Assembly (NCBI GenBank): GCA_019745505.1
Contig: JAIETE010000004.1
Coordinates: forward strand, 1 to 64,000
Reading direction: 5' to 3'
DNA: 64,000 nt
Source of the DNA: Candidatus Obscuribacterales bacterium
GTDB lineage: Bacteria > Cyanobacteriota > Vampirovibrionia > Obscuribacterales > Obscuribacteraceae
Below are positions 37,184 through 45,978 of the stretch, in pieces (within the stretch, counting starts at the first letter, position 1; each line of letters begins with the position of its first letter). Made by a program: the position numbers and the translations under genes. Under the pieces are notes generated by a model that saw only the letters and a program-made list of their open reading frames with translations, was not told the origin of the DNA and did not search any database.

Positions 37184-38074
37184 TCAATGCACTCGCCTTG
37201 GCACCAGCCCGCGCACGAGATTTACAAGTATAAACAGCAAAGCCCGTGCCCAGATTGCAGCATACACGAAGGCATTAAAGATTGGCGAGTGGTTTGCCGC
37301 CAAGTGCTTCCTGTAGAAGACTTCCATGCCTTTGTGAAGGTTTATTGTAGCGCCCACCGGGCGCAGTCGACTCGATGCCCCGTGCACGTGATAAATCACC
37401 GAAGAAGGCAGGTAAAAGACAGACCAGCCCGCCTGTTTGATGCGCCAGCACCAGTCGATGTCCTCGCCGAACATGAATATGTCCTCATCGAGAAGTCCGA
37501 TTTTGTCTATCGCTTGACGACGGACCATCATGCAGGAGCCGGAGAGAGCGTCGACCTCGACTGTTTTGTCCGGGTCTTGGAAAGTGAGGTTGTACTCCGA
37601 CATGGTTTTGCTCTTCGGAAAGAGCCTGCTCAGATAGGTAATGCGGAAAAAAGCCGCCTTTACGGAAGGAAAAGAGCGGCGGCAGGCCAGCTGCAAGGTA
37701 CCATCGGTGTTGAGAACTTTGGGACCGACCGCCCCGCATTCCGGATGCTCGACAAGAAAGTCGGACAATTTACCGATGGCGCCGTCTTTGACTTCTGTGT
37801 CCGGATTGAGCAGCAGCACAAAGTCGCCCTTGCTCTCCGGAATGGCTTGATTGCAGGCTTTGGAAAAACCCAGATTGTCCTTGTTTTCGATCAGGCGGAC
37901 GTAAGAATAGCGATTCTTCAGCATTTCCACTGATTCGTCGCCGGAATCGTTGTCGACTACCCAGATCTCAAAATTGTCGGCTTGAGGCTCGAGCTTTATC
38001 GAATCAAGGCAGCGCGCCAGAAGCGCCGGGGTTTTCCAATTAACGATAACTACAGATACGCGCGGATTTGGCAT
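37184..38074 (-). CDS. Family 2 glycosyltransferase
   Basis: 296 residues. The GT2 core is clear: VSVVIVNWKTPALLARCLDS, WVVDNDSGD, then DFVLLLNPDTEV, where the DxD-type acidic residues bind the metal and nucleotide sugar. DALSGSCMMVRR and EDIDWCWRIKQAGW carry the catalytic base region of the rhamnosyltransferase-like subgroup. A hydrophobic C-terminal segment (IFNAFVYAAIWARALLFILVNLV) probably anchors it to the inner membrane. The donor and acceptor are unknown. First gene of a minus-strand unit with an epimerase. Confidence 0.92.
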   Translation of the reverse strand: MPNPRVSVVIVNWKTPALLARCLDSIKLEPQADNFEIWVVDNDSGDESVEMLKNRYSYVRLIENKDNLGFSKACNQAIPESKGDFVLLLNPDTEVKDGAIGKLSDFLVEHPECGAVGPKVLNTDGTLQLACRRSFPSVKAAFFRITYLSRLFPKSKTMSEYNLTFQDPDKTVEVDALSGSCMMVRRQAIDKIGLLDEDIFMFGEDIDWCWRIKQAGWSVFYLPSSVIYHVHGASSRLRPVGATINLHKGMEVFYRKHLAANHSPIFNAFVYAAIWARALLFILVNLVRGLVPRRVH

Positions 38075-38162
38075 TGCGTAATTATATTACCTGCACGCAA
38101 GTTCTATCCGAATGCATTGTTACGGCAACGGTGCCACCGTTCTGACACACCGGCATCATACT

Positions 38163-38191
38163 TTGATAAAGCCGAAGGAGGAGCGTTTATA
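38163..38191 (+). promoter_or_regulatory. Possible sigma-70 promoter
   Basis: TTGATA and TTTATA separated by 17 bases, 130 bases before the LysM-like gene at 38321. Good spacing, with one mismatch in the -35 box and two in the -10 box. Confidence 0.4.
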
Positions 38192-38320
38192 CCTTGGTTA
38201 CAAGTTGTCGATACTATCGCCTTTGAGTCAGCTCCCCTTCCCCAAACCCTAGTCCCAAGACACACATTTCTGCAACTGGTCAAAAGCCCAGTTGTGCAAG
38301 CCTGCTCCGGATGGTGAATC

Positions 38321-39337
38321 ATGTCAATAAACAGAGAAGTCGTTCATTCAGAGAGATCAAATGAATCAGTTGGTTGCGCAAGCGCTGCTTTCTTCAGTTG
38401 TACGATGGAGGAGGTAAATGCCGTGAGAGCGACAGGACTGACCTCTTACCGTCATAGGAGCCCGAACTTTCCTGAGCTTGAGATTGGCGACAGCAGAGAG
38501 AAAGTCGGCGTTGGTTCTGGCAATATGGACCAATACATGCAGGAGCATGCCAGCCTCGAGCGAGTGCCTCGCGGCGCTTCCCTCTGGAAAATCGCCAGTC
38601 AGGAATTGTGCAACCGCGGTGAAGACAGCAAGGACCCATCGTGTGTGTGGAAAGAAGTGAAGCGTCTGGCCGCCTTAAATGGCATCGATCAGTCCAGTTA
38701 TCAGATAAAGGAAAATCAAAGTTTACGGCTCTATGACAGACAATCCACTGATACGGTCAATTCTTCACAATTAATTGACCGGGCGGAAGGCTTATCTCTT
38801 CACAAGGCTAAGACTTTTGCAGACGCAGGCGCAATTGCGGCCCCGACCCACTCTGAAAGACCGCGAGCTATGGATGTGATCGCGCAGAATTACTCGCGCC
38901 AACTGCCTGACTTGAGCATCGATGCTAAGCCGGCGTCTGCCGCTGCGGAGAAGGAAAAGGCGGCTGCCATGCCGAAGCCTCAAGACACAGTCAGCAATCA
39001 GGCTAAGCAAGCTGCTGAGGATATAGGTGCGCTGGTTGCGTCAGGCAAGCAAGCTGATGTACAGAAATATCTCGCGGCGGCCAGAGAATTGGCTCACGGT
39101 AAGCACCCTGGCTCAACGGTTGGCGACAGAGCCTTCATTAATGAATTGAAGAGCTATCTCGAAGAAAATCCAAACACTGCCGGCCGGTTTTCGCTGGAAG
39201 AGCGAGCCAGTGAAAATGCGTATGTTTTAAAAATTCGCAATGGAGAGCGCATGGATGCTCGTTTTCCCGACGAACTCGGCGGAGCAGTGATTGCCAAAAT
39301 ACCCGATCCTTTCAAACCCGCTAAACCCAAGCGGTGA
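38321..39337 (+). CDS. Hypothetical protein with LysM-like segment
   Basis: 338 residues, no signal peptide. A central stretch has a LysM-like outline: VPRGASLWKIASQEL, then VWKEVKRLAALNGI, then YQIKENQSLRLY. The rest is Ala/Lys-rich, helical and low in complexity (AAEKEKAAAMPKPQD), with a C-terminal region of about 100 residues that looks folded (FINELKSYLEENPNTAGRFSLEER). It resembles the protein at the left end of the window in design but not in sequence. A role at the cell wall is only suggested by the LysM-like part. The ribosome site is weak. It is convergent with the acyl-CoA mutase gene. Confidence 0.7.
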   Translation: MSINREVVHSERSNESVGCASAAFFSCTMEEVNAVRATGLTSYRHRSPNFPELEIGDSREKVGVGSGNMDQYMQEHASLERVPRGASLWKIASQELCNRGEDSKDPSCVWKEVKRLAALNGIDQSSYQIKENQSLRLYDRQSTDTVNSSQLIDRAEGLSLHKAKTFADAGAIAAPTHSERPRAMDVIAQNYSRQLPDLSIDAKPASAAAEKEKAAAMPKPQDTVSNQAKQAAEDIGALVASGKQADVQKYLAAARELAHGKHPGSTVGDRAFINELKSYLEENPNTAGRFSLEERASENAYVLKIRNGERMDARFPDELGGAVIAKIPDPFKPAKPKR

Positions 39338-39488
39338 ATTCGCCTCTAACGACTGTACGGAGTTCACAATTTAGGGCCGATTGGCGCGAGCGAAACGCCC
39401 TCGTTGAAAATTAACTGCCACCATATACGATGATAGAGGGCAGCCTGTAATCTGCGAATTGAACTGCGAAGCTATAGACAGACTGACT

Positions 39489-41066
39489 CTACAAAGTTTG
39501 GGTCGGGCGATATTTGCCGAAGGCAGTCCTGAGAGTGTTGCTGATTTCGCCTACCGTGGCGTAGCTTTCCACTGCTTCACAGATATATGGCAGAAGGTTA
39601 TCCGACTTGACTTCGCCCTCTTTGGACCTTGCCGCCTCTGCCAGTTTTTCCAGGGTCTCTGCAACCTTCTTCTGGTCGCGCTTGGCTTTCATGGCAGCCA
39701 GCGCCTTTCTCTGCTCGACTTCAAGACTTGGATCTACTTTATGCAGTTTGTCTTGTTCGGTCTTTTCGTCGATGAATTTATTGACACCAACAACCGTGCG
39801 GCGTCCGCTCTCGACATCCTTGTGGAATTCGTAAGCAGAATCTTGAATTTCCTTTTGGATGAAACCGCTTTCAACCGCGCGCATGGCGCCGCCCATCTTC
39901 TCGATTTTTTCCAGGTAGTCGATTACTTCTTGCTCGAGCTTGTTGGTCAATTCCTCGACGTAATATGAGCCGGCGAAAGGATCTACGACGTGCGTGAGTC
40001 CGGTTTCGAAGGCGATGATTTGCTGTGTGCGCAAGGCTGTAAGCGCGGATGCTTCAGTCGGCAATGACAGCGCTTCGTCCTTCGAATTGGTATGAAGCGA
40101 TTGCGCGCCCCCCAGCACAGCGGCCATCGCTTCGATGGTGGTGCGGACTATGTTGTTGTCGGGTTGCTGCGGAGTAAGGCTGGAACCGGCTGTCTGCACG
40201 TGGAAACGCAGCATCATCGACTTGGGATTTTTGGCGCCGAACCTTTCTTTCATGATGCGAGCCCAGAGCCTGCGTGCCGCCCGGAATTTCGCCACTTCTT
40301 CGAAAAGGTCCATTTGAGCGACAAAAAAGAAGCTCAGCTGCGGCGCGAATACATCTACGTCCAGACCGCGTGAGCGGGCTTGCTCCACATAGGCTATGCC
40401 GTTGGCGAAGGTGAAGGCCAGCTCCTGGACGGCCGTGGCTCCTGCTTCTCGGATGTGATAGCCGCTGATGGAGATGGTGTTCCATTTAGGCATTTCCTGG
40501 GCGCAGAACTCAAAAATGTCCGTAATCAGGCGCATTGACTGCACCGGTGGATAAATATAGGTGTTGCGCGCTTCGTACTCTTTGAGAATGTCGTTTTGTA
40601 TGGTCCCTTGCAAGAGCTTCGAGTCAACGCCCTGCTTCTTGCCCACGGCGCGATACATCGCCAGCAAGATGGCGCTGGTTGCGTTGATGGTCATCGAGGT
40701 CGAGACTTTGCCCAGGTCAATCTGGTCGAAAAGCACTTCCATATCCGCCAGGCTGTCTATGGCTACGCCGGTCTTGCCTACTTCGCCCAGGGCCAGCGGA
40801 TCGTCCGAGTCGTAGCCCATTTGCGTCGGCAGGTCGAATGCCGTGGAGAGGCCTGTCTGACCGTTGGATAAAAGATAACGAAATCTTTTGTTTGTCTCGC
40901 GCGCGTTGCCGAAACCTGCGTATTGCCTCATCGTCCAGCCGCGACTTCTGTACATGTCGCGATAGATGCCGCGGGTGAACGGATATTCACCCGGCTGCCC
41001 GAGGGCTGATTCTTCATCGAAGGATGCCAGATCTGCTGGCCCGTAGACGTGTTTTTCGCTTGTCAT
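39489..41066 (-). CDS. Acyl-CoA mutase large subunit (methylmalonyl-CoA mutase type)
   Basis: 525 residues, the substrate-binding TIM-barrel half of a cobalamin-dependent acyl-CoA mutase without the C-terminal B12-binding domain, which must be on a separate small subunit not in this window. Hallmarks are [62 protein letters not shown] and [17 protein letters not shown]. The Tyr and Arg that contact the substrate carboxylate in methylmalonyl-CoA mutase seem kept (GIYRDMY and EARNTY), favouring methylmalonyl-CoA/succinyl-CoA over isobutyryl-CoA. This is a judgement by eye. The enzyme would link propionate or odd-chain breakdown to the TCA cycle. The cbs gene diverges 151 bases away. Confidence 0.92.
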   Translation of the reverse strand: MTSEKHVYGPADLASFDEESALGQPGEYPFTRGIYRDMYRSRGWTMRQYAGFGNARETNKRFRYLLSNGQTGLSTAFDLPTQMGYDSDDPLALGEVGKTGVAIDSLADMEVLFDQIDLGKVSTSMTINATSAILLAMYRAVGKKQGVDSKLLQGTIQNDILKEYEARNTYIYPPVQSMRLITDIFEFCAQEMPKWNTISISGYHIREAGATAVQELAFTFANGIAYVEQARSRGLDVDVFAPQLSFFFVAQMDLFEEVAKFRAARRLWARIMKERFGAKNPKSMMLRFHVQTAGSSLTPQQPDNNIVRTTIEAMAAVLGGAQSLHTNSKDEALSLPTEASALTALRTQQIIAFETGLTHVVDPFAGSYYVEELTNKLEQEVIDYLEKIEKMGGAMRAVESGFIQKEIQDSAYEFHKDVESGRRTVVGVNKFIDEKTEQDKLHKVDPSLEVEQRKALAAMKAKRDQKKVAETLEKLAEAARSKEGEVKSDNLLPYICEAVESYATVGEISNTLRTAFGKYRPTQTL

Positions 41067-41165
41067 CGCTCTTTGCTGTTTGTTCGTAAATCCTAAATAC
41101 GGCGTCTAATCTTAATATCAAAGCAATTCTAGCTTGCTCCCATATAATTAGTATCTGTTTTTTAA

Positions 41166-41187
41166 AGGGCGCTTAAGAAGCGCTCTT
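41166..41187 (+). other. Hairpin in the cbs leader
   Basis: AGGGCGCTT-AAG-AAGCGCTCT, a nine-base stem with one wobble, about 13 bases before the AGGAGG ribosome site of cbs. The T tract after it is poor. It could act as a leader structure or as a weak boundary between divergent genes. Confidence 0.35.
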
Positions 41188-41217
41188 ACTCTCGACTCAA
41201 AGAGGAGGCTGCTTCAC

Positions 41218-42654
41218 GTGAAGTACTACGAGAACATCCTGGAGACGGTGGGAGCTACGCCTTTGGTCAAGCTGAACAAGCTTACGAAGGGCTTAAAGCC
41301 GCTTATTCTCGCAAAAATGGAGTGTTTCAATCCTGGTGGATCCGTGAAGGACAGACCGGCTCTCAAGATGATTGAAGAGGCTGAGAAGGCTGGATTGCTC
41401 AAGCCCGGCGGCACAATCATCGAGCCCACCTCCGGCAACACAGGCACAGGACTGGCTCAGATTGCCGCTGTCAAAGGTTATCGCTGCATCTTGATCTGTC
41501 CGGACAAAGTCGCTCAAGAAAAAATCAACCTTCTGAGAGCTTACGGGGCTGAAGTTGTGATGGTTCCGACCTCAGTATCGGCCAGCTCTCACGAAAGCTA
41601 TTATTCGGTTGCCAACAGAATGACCGCCGAAATTCCCGGCGCCTTCCAACCCAATCAGTTCGCCAATCCCAACAATCCGGGAGCCCACATGATCACTACC
41701 GGCCCTGAAATCTGGGAACAAACCGGCGGAAAGATCACCCACTTCGTTGCCGGCGTCGGCACTGGTGGCACCATATCCGGTATCGGCAGATATTTGAAAG
41801 AGAAGAATCCGAAAATCAAAGTAATCGGCGTCGACCCGGAAGGTTCAATCTACTCGGGCGACATGGCCCAACCGTATAAAGTCGAAGGTATAGGCGAAGA
41901 CTTCTTGCCGCGCAATGCAGACTTGAAACTAATCGATGAATTCGTTCGAGTCAGCGATAAAGATTCATTTGTAACCGCGCGCCGACTTGCTCGAGAAGAA
42001 GGTCTCCTGGTAGGTGGTTCTTGCGGTACTGCAACAGCCGCAGCCCTGCGCATTGCAGAAAACCTATCCGAAAACGATGTTGTCGTAATACTCATGCCCG
42101 ATGGCGGGCGAGGATACCTCAGCAAGCAATTCTCAGACGAGTGGATGATGGAAAACGGCTTCTTGCCGGCTCCTGGACATACCTATTACGCCAGCGATTT
42201 GATCGAGCGCAAACGCAAGCGCGGCAAATTGCCTGACATGATTGTTGTCAGCCCCGGTGAAAATGTTCAACACGCGATCGAGCTCATGGAATTGCATCAA
42301 GTCGACCAGATTCCAGTCGTAACCGAAGACGGGCAGAACGTCGGGCACATCAATGATCTCGTCGCTATGCAGGTGGTTTTCGAGCGCAAAGATCCGGCCA
42401 AGGTTTCGGTCAGCTCAATTATGGGAAGACCATTCCCGCAGCTCGATGTTCGCACCGAGATCGATCAACTCTACAAAATCTTCCGTCTCGGCAATTCACT
42501 TGTCGTCTTGACCAAAGAAGGAAAAGCCGTAGGTGTCGTCACTAAATTCGATATCATGACGCACTTGCGCGAAGCCGTGGGCAGTCATGATGATGTTGAA
42601 AAAGAAATCGTAAAGCATAAAAAAGAAGAAACCAAAATGGGGGCGAAGAAGTAA
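41218..42654 (+). CDS. cbs: Cystathionine beta-synthase
   Basis: PLP enzyme condensing serine and homocysteine to cystathionine, the first step of reverse transsulfuration. 478 residues. The N-terminal fold type II domain has the PLP lysine Lys44 in GGSVKDR, the Asn/Ser loop EPTSGNTGTGLA, and the phosphate cradle GVGTGGTISG. Two C-terminal CBS domains (about 340-455) are present, a feature of full cystathionine beta-synthases that plain cysteine synthases lack. No haem-binding N-terminal extension is seen. The start is GTG with AGGAGG nine bases upstream. The next gene starts directly at the stop (TAA then ATG), so the two are translationally coupled. Confidence 0.93.
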   Translation: MKYYENILETVGATPLVKLNKLTKGLKPLILAKMECFNPGGSVKDRPALKMIEEAEKAGLLKPGGTIIEPTSGNTGTGLAQIAAVKGYRCILICPDKVAQEKINLLRAYGAEVVMVPTSVSASSHESYYSVANRMTAEIPGAFQPNQFANPNNPGAHMITTGPEIWEQTGGKITHFVAGVGTGGTISGIGRYLKEKNPKIKVIGVDPEGSIYSGDMAQPYKVEGIGEDFLPRNADLKLIDEFVRVSDKDSFVTARRLAREEGLLVGGSCGTATAAALRIAENLSENDVVVILMPDGGRGYLSKQFSDEWMMENGFLPAPGHTYYASDLIERKRKRGKLPDMIVVSPGENVQHAIELMELHQVDQIPVVTEDGQNVGHINDLVAMQVVFERKDPAKVSVSSIMGRPFPQLDVRTEIDQLYKIFRLGNSLVVLTKEGKAVGVVTKFDIMTHLREAVGSHDDVEKEIVKHKKEETKMGAKK

Positions 42655-43857
42655 ATGTCCGGTACCGACAAAATGAAATTCTCGACTCGTGCAATTCACG
42701 CCGGACAAGACCCGGAGCCGACTTCAGGTGCAGTCAATGTGCCGGTGTTTTTCACGTCGACCTATGTGCATGAAGAACTCGATCAATATAAAGCGAAAGG
42801 TTACTGGTACGGACGCAGCAACAACCCGACCAGAACCGCATTGGAAACCTGCCTTGCTTCCCTGGAAAATGGCAAATACGGTTTGTGCTTCGCTTCCGGC
42901 ATGGCGGCAACTTCCGCAACCATGAATCTTCTGCAATCAGGCGACCATGTTGTCTGCGAAGAAGATGTTTACGGCGGCACCTATCGCTTGTTCGAAAAAG
43001 TGCTTACCCGCTATGGTTTGACTTTCACGTATGTTGATGGCTCCAAGCCGGAAAATATCGAGAAGGCAATCAAGCCGAACACCAAGATGCTCTGGTTTGA
43101 AACCCCGACCAATCCGCTTCTTCGCCTAGTCGACTTGAAGGCGCTTGTCGATATCGCCAAAAAGCACAGCACCAAAGAGCGCAAATTGTTGACTGTGATC
43201 GACAACACCTTCGCCAGCCCCTACCTGCAAAATCCGCTGGATTTCGGCATTGACGTTGTTGTTCACTCCACTACCAAATTCATCGGCGGACACAGTGATG
43301 TGGTCGGCGGCGCTGTCATCACCAGCGACGAGAGCGTATACGAGCAGGTCAAATTCCACCAGAATGCAATCGGCGGAACGCCTGGTCCGATGGATTGCTA
43401 TCTCACGATGCGCGGACTCAAAACGCTGGCGATAAGAATGCAAGCGCATGAGAAGAACGCTGCCGAGATTGCCAAATTCCTCGAAAGCCATCCGGCTGTA
43501 GAACGCGTTCTCTACCCTGGTCTCAAGTCTCACCCTCAGCACGAGCTTGCCAAAAAGCAGATGCGCGGATTCGGCGGCATGGTCACATTTGTCGTCAAAG
43601 GCGGGCTGGACAACGCCAAGAAAGTCATGGGTGCAACGAAGCTCTTCGTTCTTGCCGAGAGCCTGGGCGGTGTCGAATCGCTGATGACTCACCCGGCCGT
43701 CATGACTCACGGCGCGGTGCCAAGAGAAGAGCGTGAAGCACGCGGCTTCGTCGATGGACTGGTCCGCCTCTCGGTCGGTATCGAGGACCTCGAAGATCTG
43801 ATGGCAGACCTGAAGAACGCTCTAGCCACCGTTAAAGAACTGACACCGGCGAAATAG
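42655..43857 (+). CDS. Cystathionine gamma-lyase/gamma-synthase
   Basis: 400-residue PLP enzyme of the Cys/Met metabolism family (fold type I). The PLP lysine is Lys208 in HSTTKFIGGHSD. YGRSNNPTR and the Asp in VIDNTFASPYLQNPL are conserved. Members include cystathionine gamma-synthase (MetB), gamma-lyase and beta-lyase, which are hard to separate by eye. Because it directly follows cbs without a gap, gamma-lyase in reverse transsulfuration (cystathionine to cysteine) is the most likely role, hence no gene symbol is assigned. It ends five bases before the stop of the convergent repeat protein. Confidence 0.92.
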   Translation: MSGTDKMKFSTRAIHAGQDPEPTSGAVNVPVFFTSTYVHEELDQYKAKGYWYGRSNNPTRTALETCLASLENGKYGLCFASGMAATSATMNLLQSGDHVVCEEDVYGGTYRLFEKVLTRYGLTFTYVDGSKPENIEKAIKPNTKMLWFETPTNPLLRLVDLKALVDIAKKHSTKERKLLTVIDNTFASPYLQNPLDFGIDVVVHSTTKFIGGHSDVVGGAVITSDESVYEQVKFHQNAIGGTPGPMDCYLTMRGLKTLAIRMQAHEKNAAEIAKFLESHPAVERVLYPGLKSHPQHELAKKQMRGFGGMVTFVVKGGLDNAKKVMGATKLFVLAESLGGVESLMTHPAVMTHGAVPREEREARGFVDGLVRLSVGIEDLEDLMADLKNALATVKELTPAK

Positions 43858-43862
43858 GAAGC

Positions 43863-44720
43863 CTAGAACTTCCGGTTGTACCTTTTGCTGGACAGCTTGG
43901 CGGATACACCGCTGCGCGTCGTCTGATAGCCGCTGGAGAAAACCACGGTATCATCAAAGCCGCCGGCCGGTCCGCGGTAGTCGAACTCGTAACGGCGCTC
44001 TACTGGCGTGACCAGATCGGCGGAGACGGTTTTTGTCGCGATGGTTCCGGTAACATTCTGAGAAATCAGGCGTCCATCTGCATTGCGGGCCGCCAGTTGA
44101 CCTGCGACTGCTTTATTTGCAAGCTGTCCGTTGAGGTCGTGTGAGGCTAATTTGATATCTGTCTTCTTAGCCGCGAGGTAGCCGGCTGCTTCATGCTTCG
44201 CCAATCTGTACTGTCCGCGCACGACAGGCACTGAGATAGCGGCGTCGACATCGCGCATCGCCAATTGCGGCTGAGTGCGTTGCATGCGCAGTTTTGCCTC
44301 TACGTCGCGTGCCCTGAGCGAGCCGTTCACATCGTGAGTGACAAGCGGATTGGTGACGCGCGGATTGCGGCGCATGCTGCCGTCGTTGTTGCGCGCTGTC
44401 GGAAGCGAGGCGTGATTCATGTGAATGTAATGCGGATTTTTCGCGATACGATCGACCGGCGCTTTGCGCAACAGGCGCTGTACCTTCCAGGGTTTCTTGG
44501 AAGGAGCTACTGGCTTCATGTGATTGTAGCTTGCCGTTATCGGCATCCAGTGCCAACGCTTGAGGTTGGGATTTTTCTTGATGATGCCTTTTTCCCAGCC
44601 GCGAATCTCAACCGTGCCTTGAGTCTCACGCACATAGTAGCTGCGTGCTTGCGCCGGAATGGCAAATACTGCCAAAACGGCGAAAGAAAATATGAGATAG
44701 GCGATGCGGGTGATATTCAT
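43863..44720 (-). CDS. Exported protein with tandem nine-residue repeats
   Basis: 285 residues. The ATG at 44720 opens a signal peptide (MNITRIAYLIFSFAVLAVF...AQA), although the frame is open for 57 more codons upstream. The mature N terminus is aromatic and basic (SYYVRETQGTVEIRGWEKG). From about residue 150 to 260 it consists of about twelve units of nine residues. The clearest run is LASHDLNGQ, LANKAVAGQ, LAARNADGR, LISQNVTGT, IATKTVSAD. A hydrophobic residue every nine positions suggests a beta-solenoid or beta-roll on the outside of the cell. I know no family for it. It is the last of three exported-protein genes in a row on this strand. Confidence 0.78.
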   Translation of the reverse strand: MNITRIAYLIFSFAVLAVFAIPAQARSYYVRETQGTVEIRGWEKGIIKKNPNLKRWHWMPITASYNHMKPVAPSKKPWKVQRLLRKAPVDRIAKNPHYIHMNHASLPTARNNDGSMRRNPRVTNPLVTHDVNGSLRARDVEAKLRMQRTQPQLAMRDVDAAISVPVVRGQYRLAKHEAAGYLAAKKTDIKLASHDLNGQLANKAVAGQLAARNADGRLISQNVTGTIATKTVSADLVTPVERRYEFDYRGPAGGFDDTVVFSSGYQTTRSGVSAKLSSKRYNRKF

Positions 44721-45285
44721 TTTGCGGGAGCAAGAGGGACTGAGCCATTTATAACAGCGCCCGTGAGGCATAAGCAAATTAATCCCACTCATTTTCGGCT
44801 CTCCGGATCGGCTGGATTTCGGATGCTGCAAAGTTTCTTTTCTCTTGCTGGATTTAGTGTTTGGGCTTTTCTCTTTCTGAATTTTGGGCAATTGTTGGGT
44901 TTTTACTACGTATTACCCGCACCCTCTTTCGTATAAAACCCCCACCATTTGGGGCATTGCGGTCATGTTACCGGTGACTTTTGGCAGATAAAGGACATCG
45001 CTTCTCCGGCTGGAAAATATCGATTCCACGACACTTTTGATGCGTTGAGGGTGTTTAAACCCTAAGCCTCAATTGTGTTGGAGTCGTTAAACGCCTGCCG
45101 GCGCTTGAAACATGGATATTAGTGAAGGGTAGCTGACTGAAGAGATCTACACCAAAAAGAGCTGTTTCTGGACAGAGTTATTATGACGAGTACTTTATTC
45201 AAGTATTGGGAAGTTTTGCGGGAGCTTAGTCAAATGAGGCTAACTCGCAAATACGGAGGTACTGAATATGGTGCTGCATCCTCGG
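44721..45285. other. Intergenic region with a possible small gene
   Basis: 565 bases between two exported-protein genes of the same strand. The region upstream of 44720 must hold the repeat-protein promoter; TTTATA and TAATAC about 16 bases apart occur on the minus strand near 44905-44935. On the plus strand an open frame at 45183-45326 is listed separately. No RNA gene is recognised. Confidence 0.35.
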
Positions 45286-45326
45286 TTATTTCAAAGAACT
45301 GCCCTGATTGGCCGGCGGCGAATTGA
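45183..45326 (+). CDS. Possible 47-residue protein
   Basis: Open frame starting MTSTLFKYWEVLRELSQMRL, with an amphipathic helical N terminus. No strong ribosome site precedes it. A GGAGG lies inside the frame. Its last 41 bases overlap the end of the gene on the other strand. It may be chance. Confidence 0.25.
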   Translation: MTSTLFKYWEVLRELSQMRLTRKYGGTEYGAASSVISKNCPDWPAAN

Positions 45327-45876
45327 CGTTTGCATAGGGAGCTTTTACCGATGTTCCGGCGGCGTTGTTGTATTGCACGAACGGTGCTTTGACCTGCGCG
45401 CCTTCTGCGCTGTTGTATTTCACGAAGGGAGCCTTGACTCTGACGCCTTCCGGTCCGCCGACATTGACGTCCACGAACGGGGCTTTGACGTGAGTGCCGT
45501 TGGCATCAGAGTTTGAAACATTCACCGCATTCATTGCGCCTTCGATGATGCGCTGCAGAATCGGCTTTTGTGGAGGGCTCTGATACGGACCTTGCGCATA
45601 ATTGCCGATCAGACCTGTTTGGGGAGTCCCACCGAGCGGTTTGCCTGTTTGTGGCGCTGCCGAAGGCTGGTTTTGCGGCGACCAGGTTGGCGTCGGCGCC
45701 GGATTACCGGTGCCGGAAAACTGAGGACCAGCAGGTGCAGTCAGTGTTTTGCCGACATCGAAGTCTTTCAGCAAATCATCTTTGCTCTGATTCAGGATCG
45801 TTTGTGCAAAGGCATTCGAGCCGCATAGCGAAAAGCACAGGGCCGCCAGAACGGATGCCTTCGACTTGCTCTTCAT
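45286..45876 (-). CDS. Exported protein with VKAPF repeats
   Basis: 196 residues. The ATG at 45876 has AGAGAGG upstream and begins a signal peptide (MKSKSKASVLAALCFSL...NAFAQ). The mature protein starts with a short acidic stretch, then a Pro/Gln-rich region (TPTWSPQNQPSAAPQTG). It ends with four copies of a 15-17 residue unit built on VKAPFVxYN (VKAPFVDVN, VKAPFVKYN, VKAPFVQYN, VKAPYANVN). The regular spacing suggests stacked beta strands. No family is recognised. It lies between the SRPBCC gene and the nine-residue-repeat gene, all exported and on the same strand. Confidence 0.75.
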   Translation of the reverse strand: MKSKSKASVLAALCFSLCGSNAFAQTILNQSKDDLLKDFDVGKTLTAPAGPQFSGTGNPAPTPTWSPQNQPSAAPQTGKPLGGTPQTGLIGNYAQGPYQSPPQKPILQRIIEGAMNAVNVSNSDANGTHVKAPFVDVNVGGPEGVRVKAPFVKYNSAEGAQVKAPFVQYNNAAGTSVKAPYANVNSPPANQGSSLK

Positions 45877-45978
45877 AAAAAGCCTCTCTTTCTGAACGCT
45901 GATCTGACTATCGAGCACGACACGGCTCTTGATCTTACCAAAGGTGCCCGGGCTCGTCGCGTTATGAGTTTGCACCTT

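Noticed and set aside
37118-37933. A 271-codon open frame opposite the glycosyltransferase
   Set aside because: The glycosyltransferase motifs are on the other strand; this frame has no recognisable domain.
45268-45516. An 82-codon plus-strand frame with a strong GGAGG before its ATG
   Set aside because: Almost all of it is antisense to the VKAPF repeats, and its repetitive composition reflects them. Kept only as a remark.
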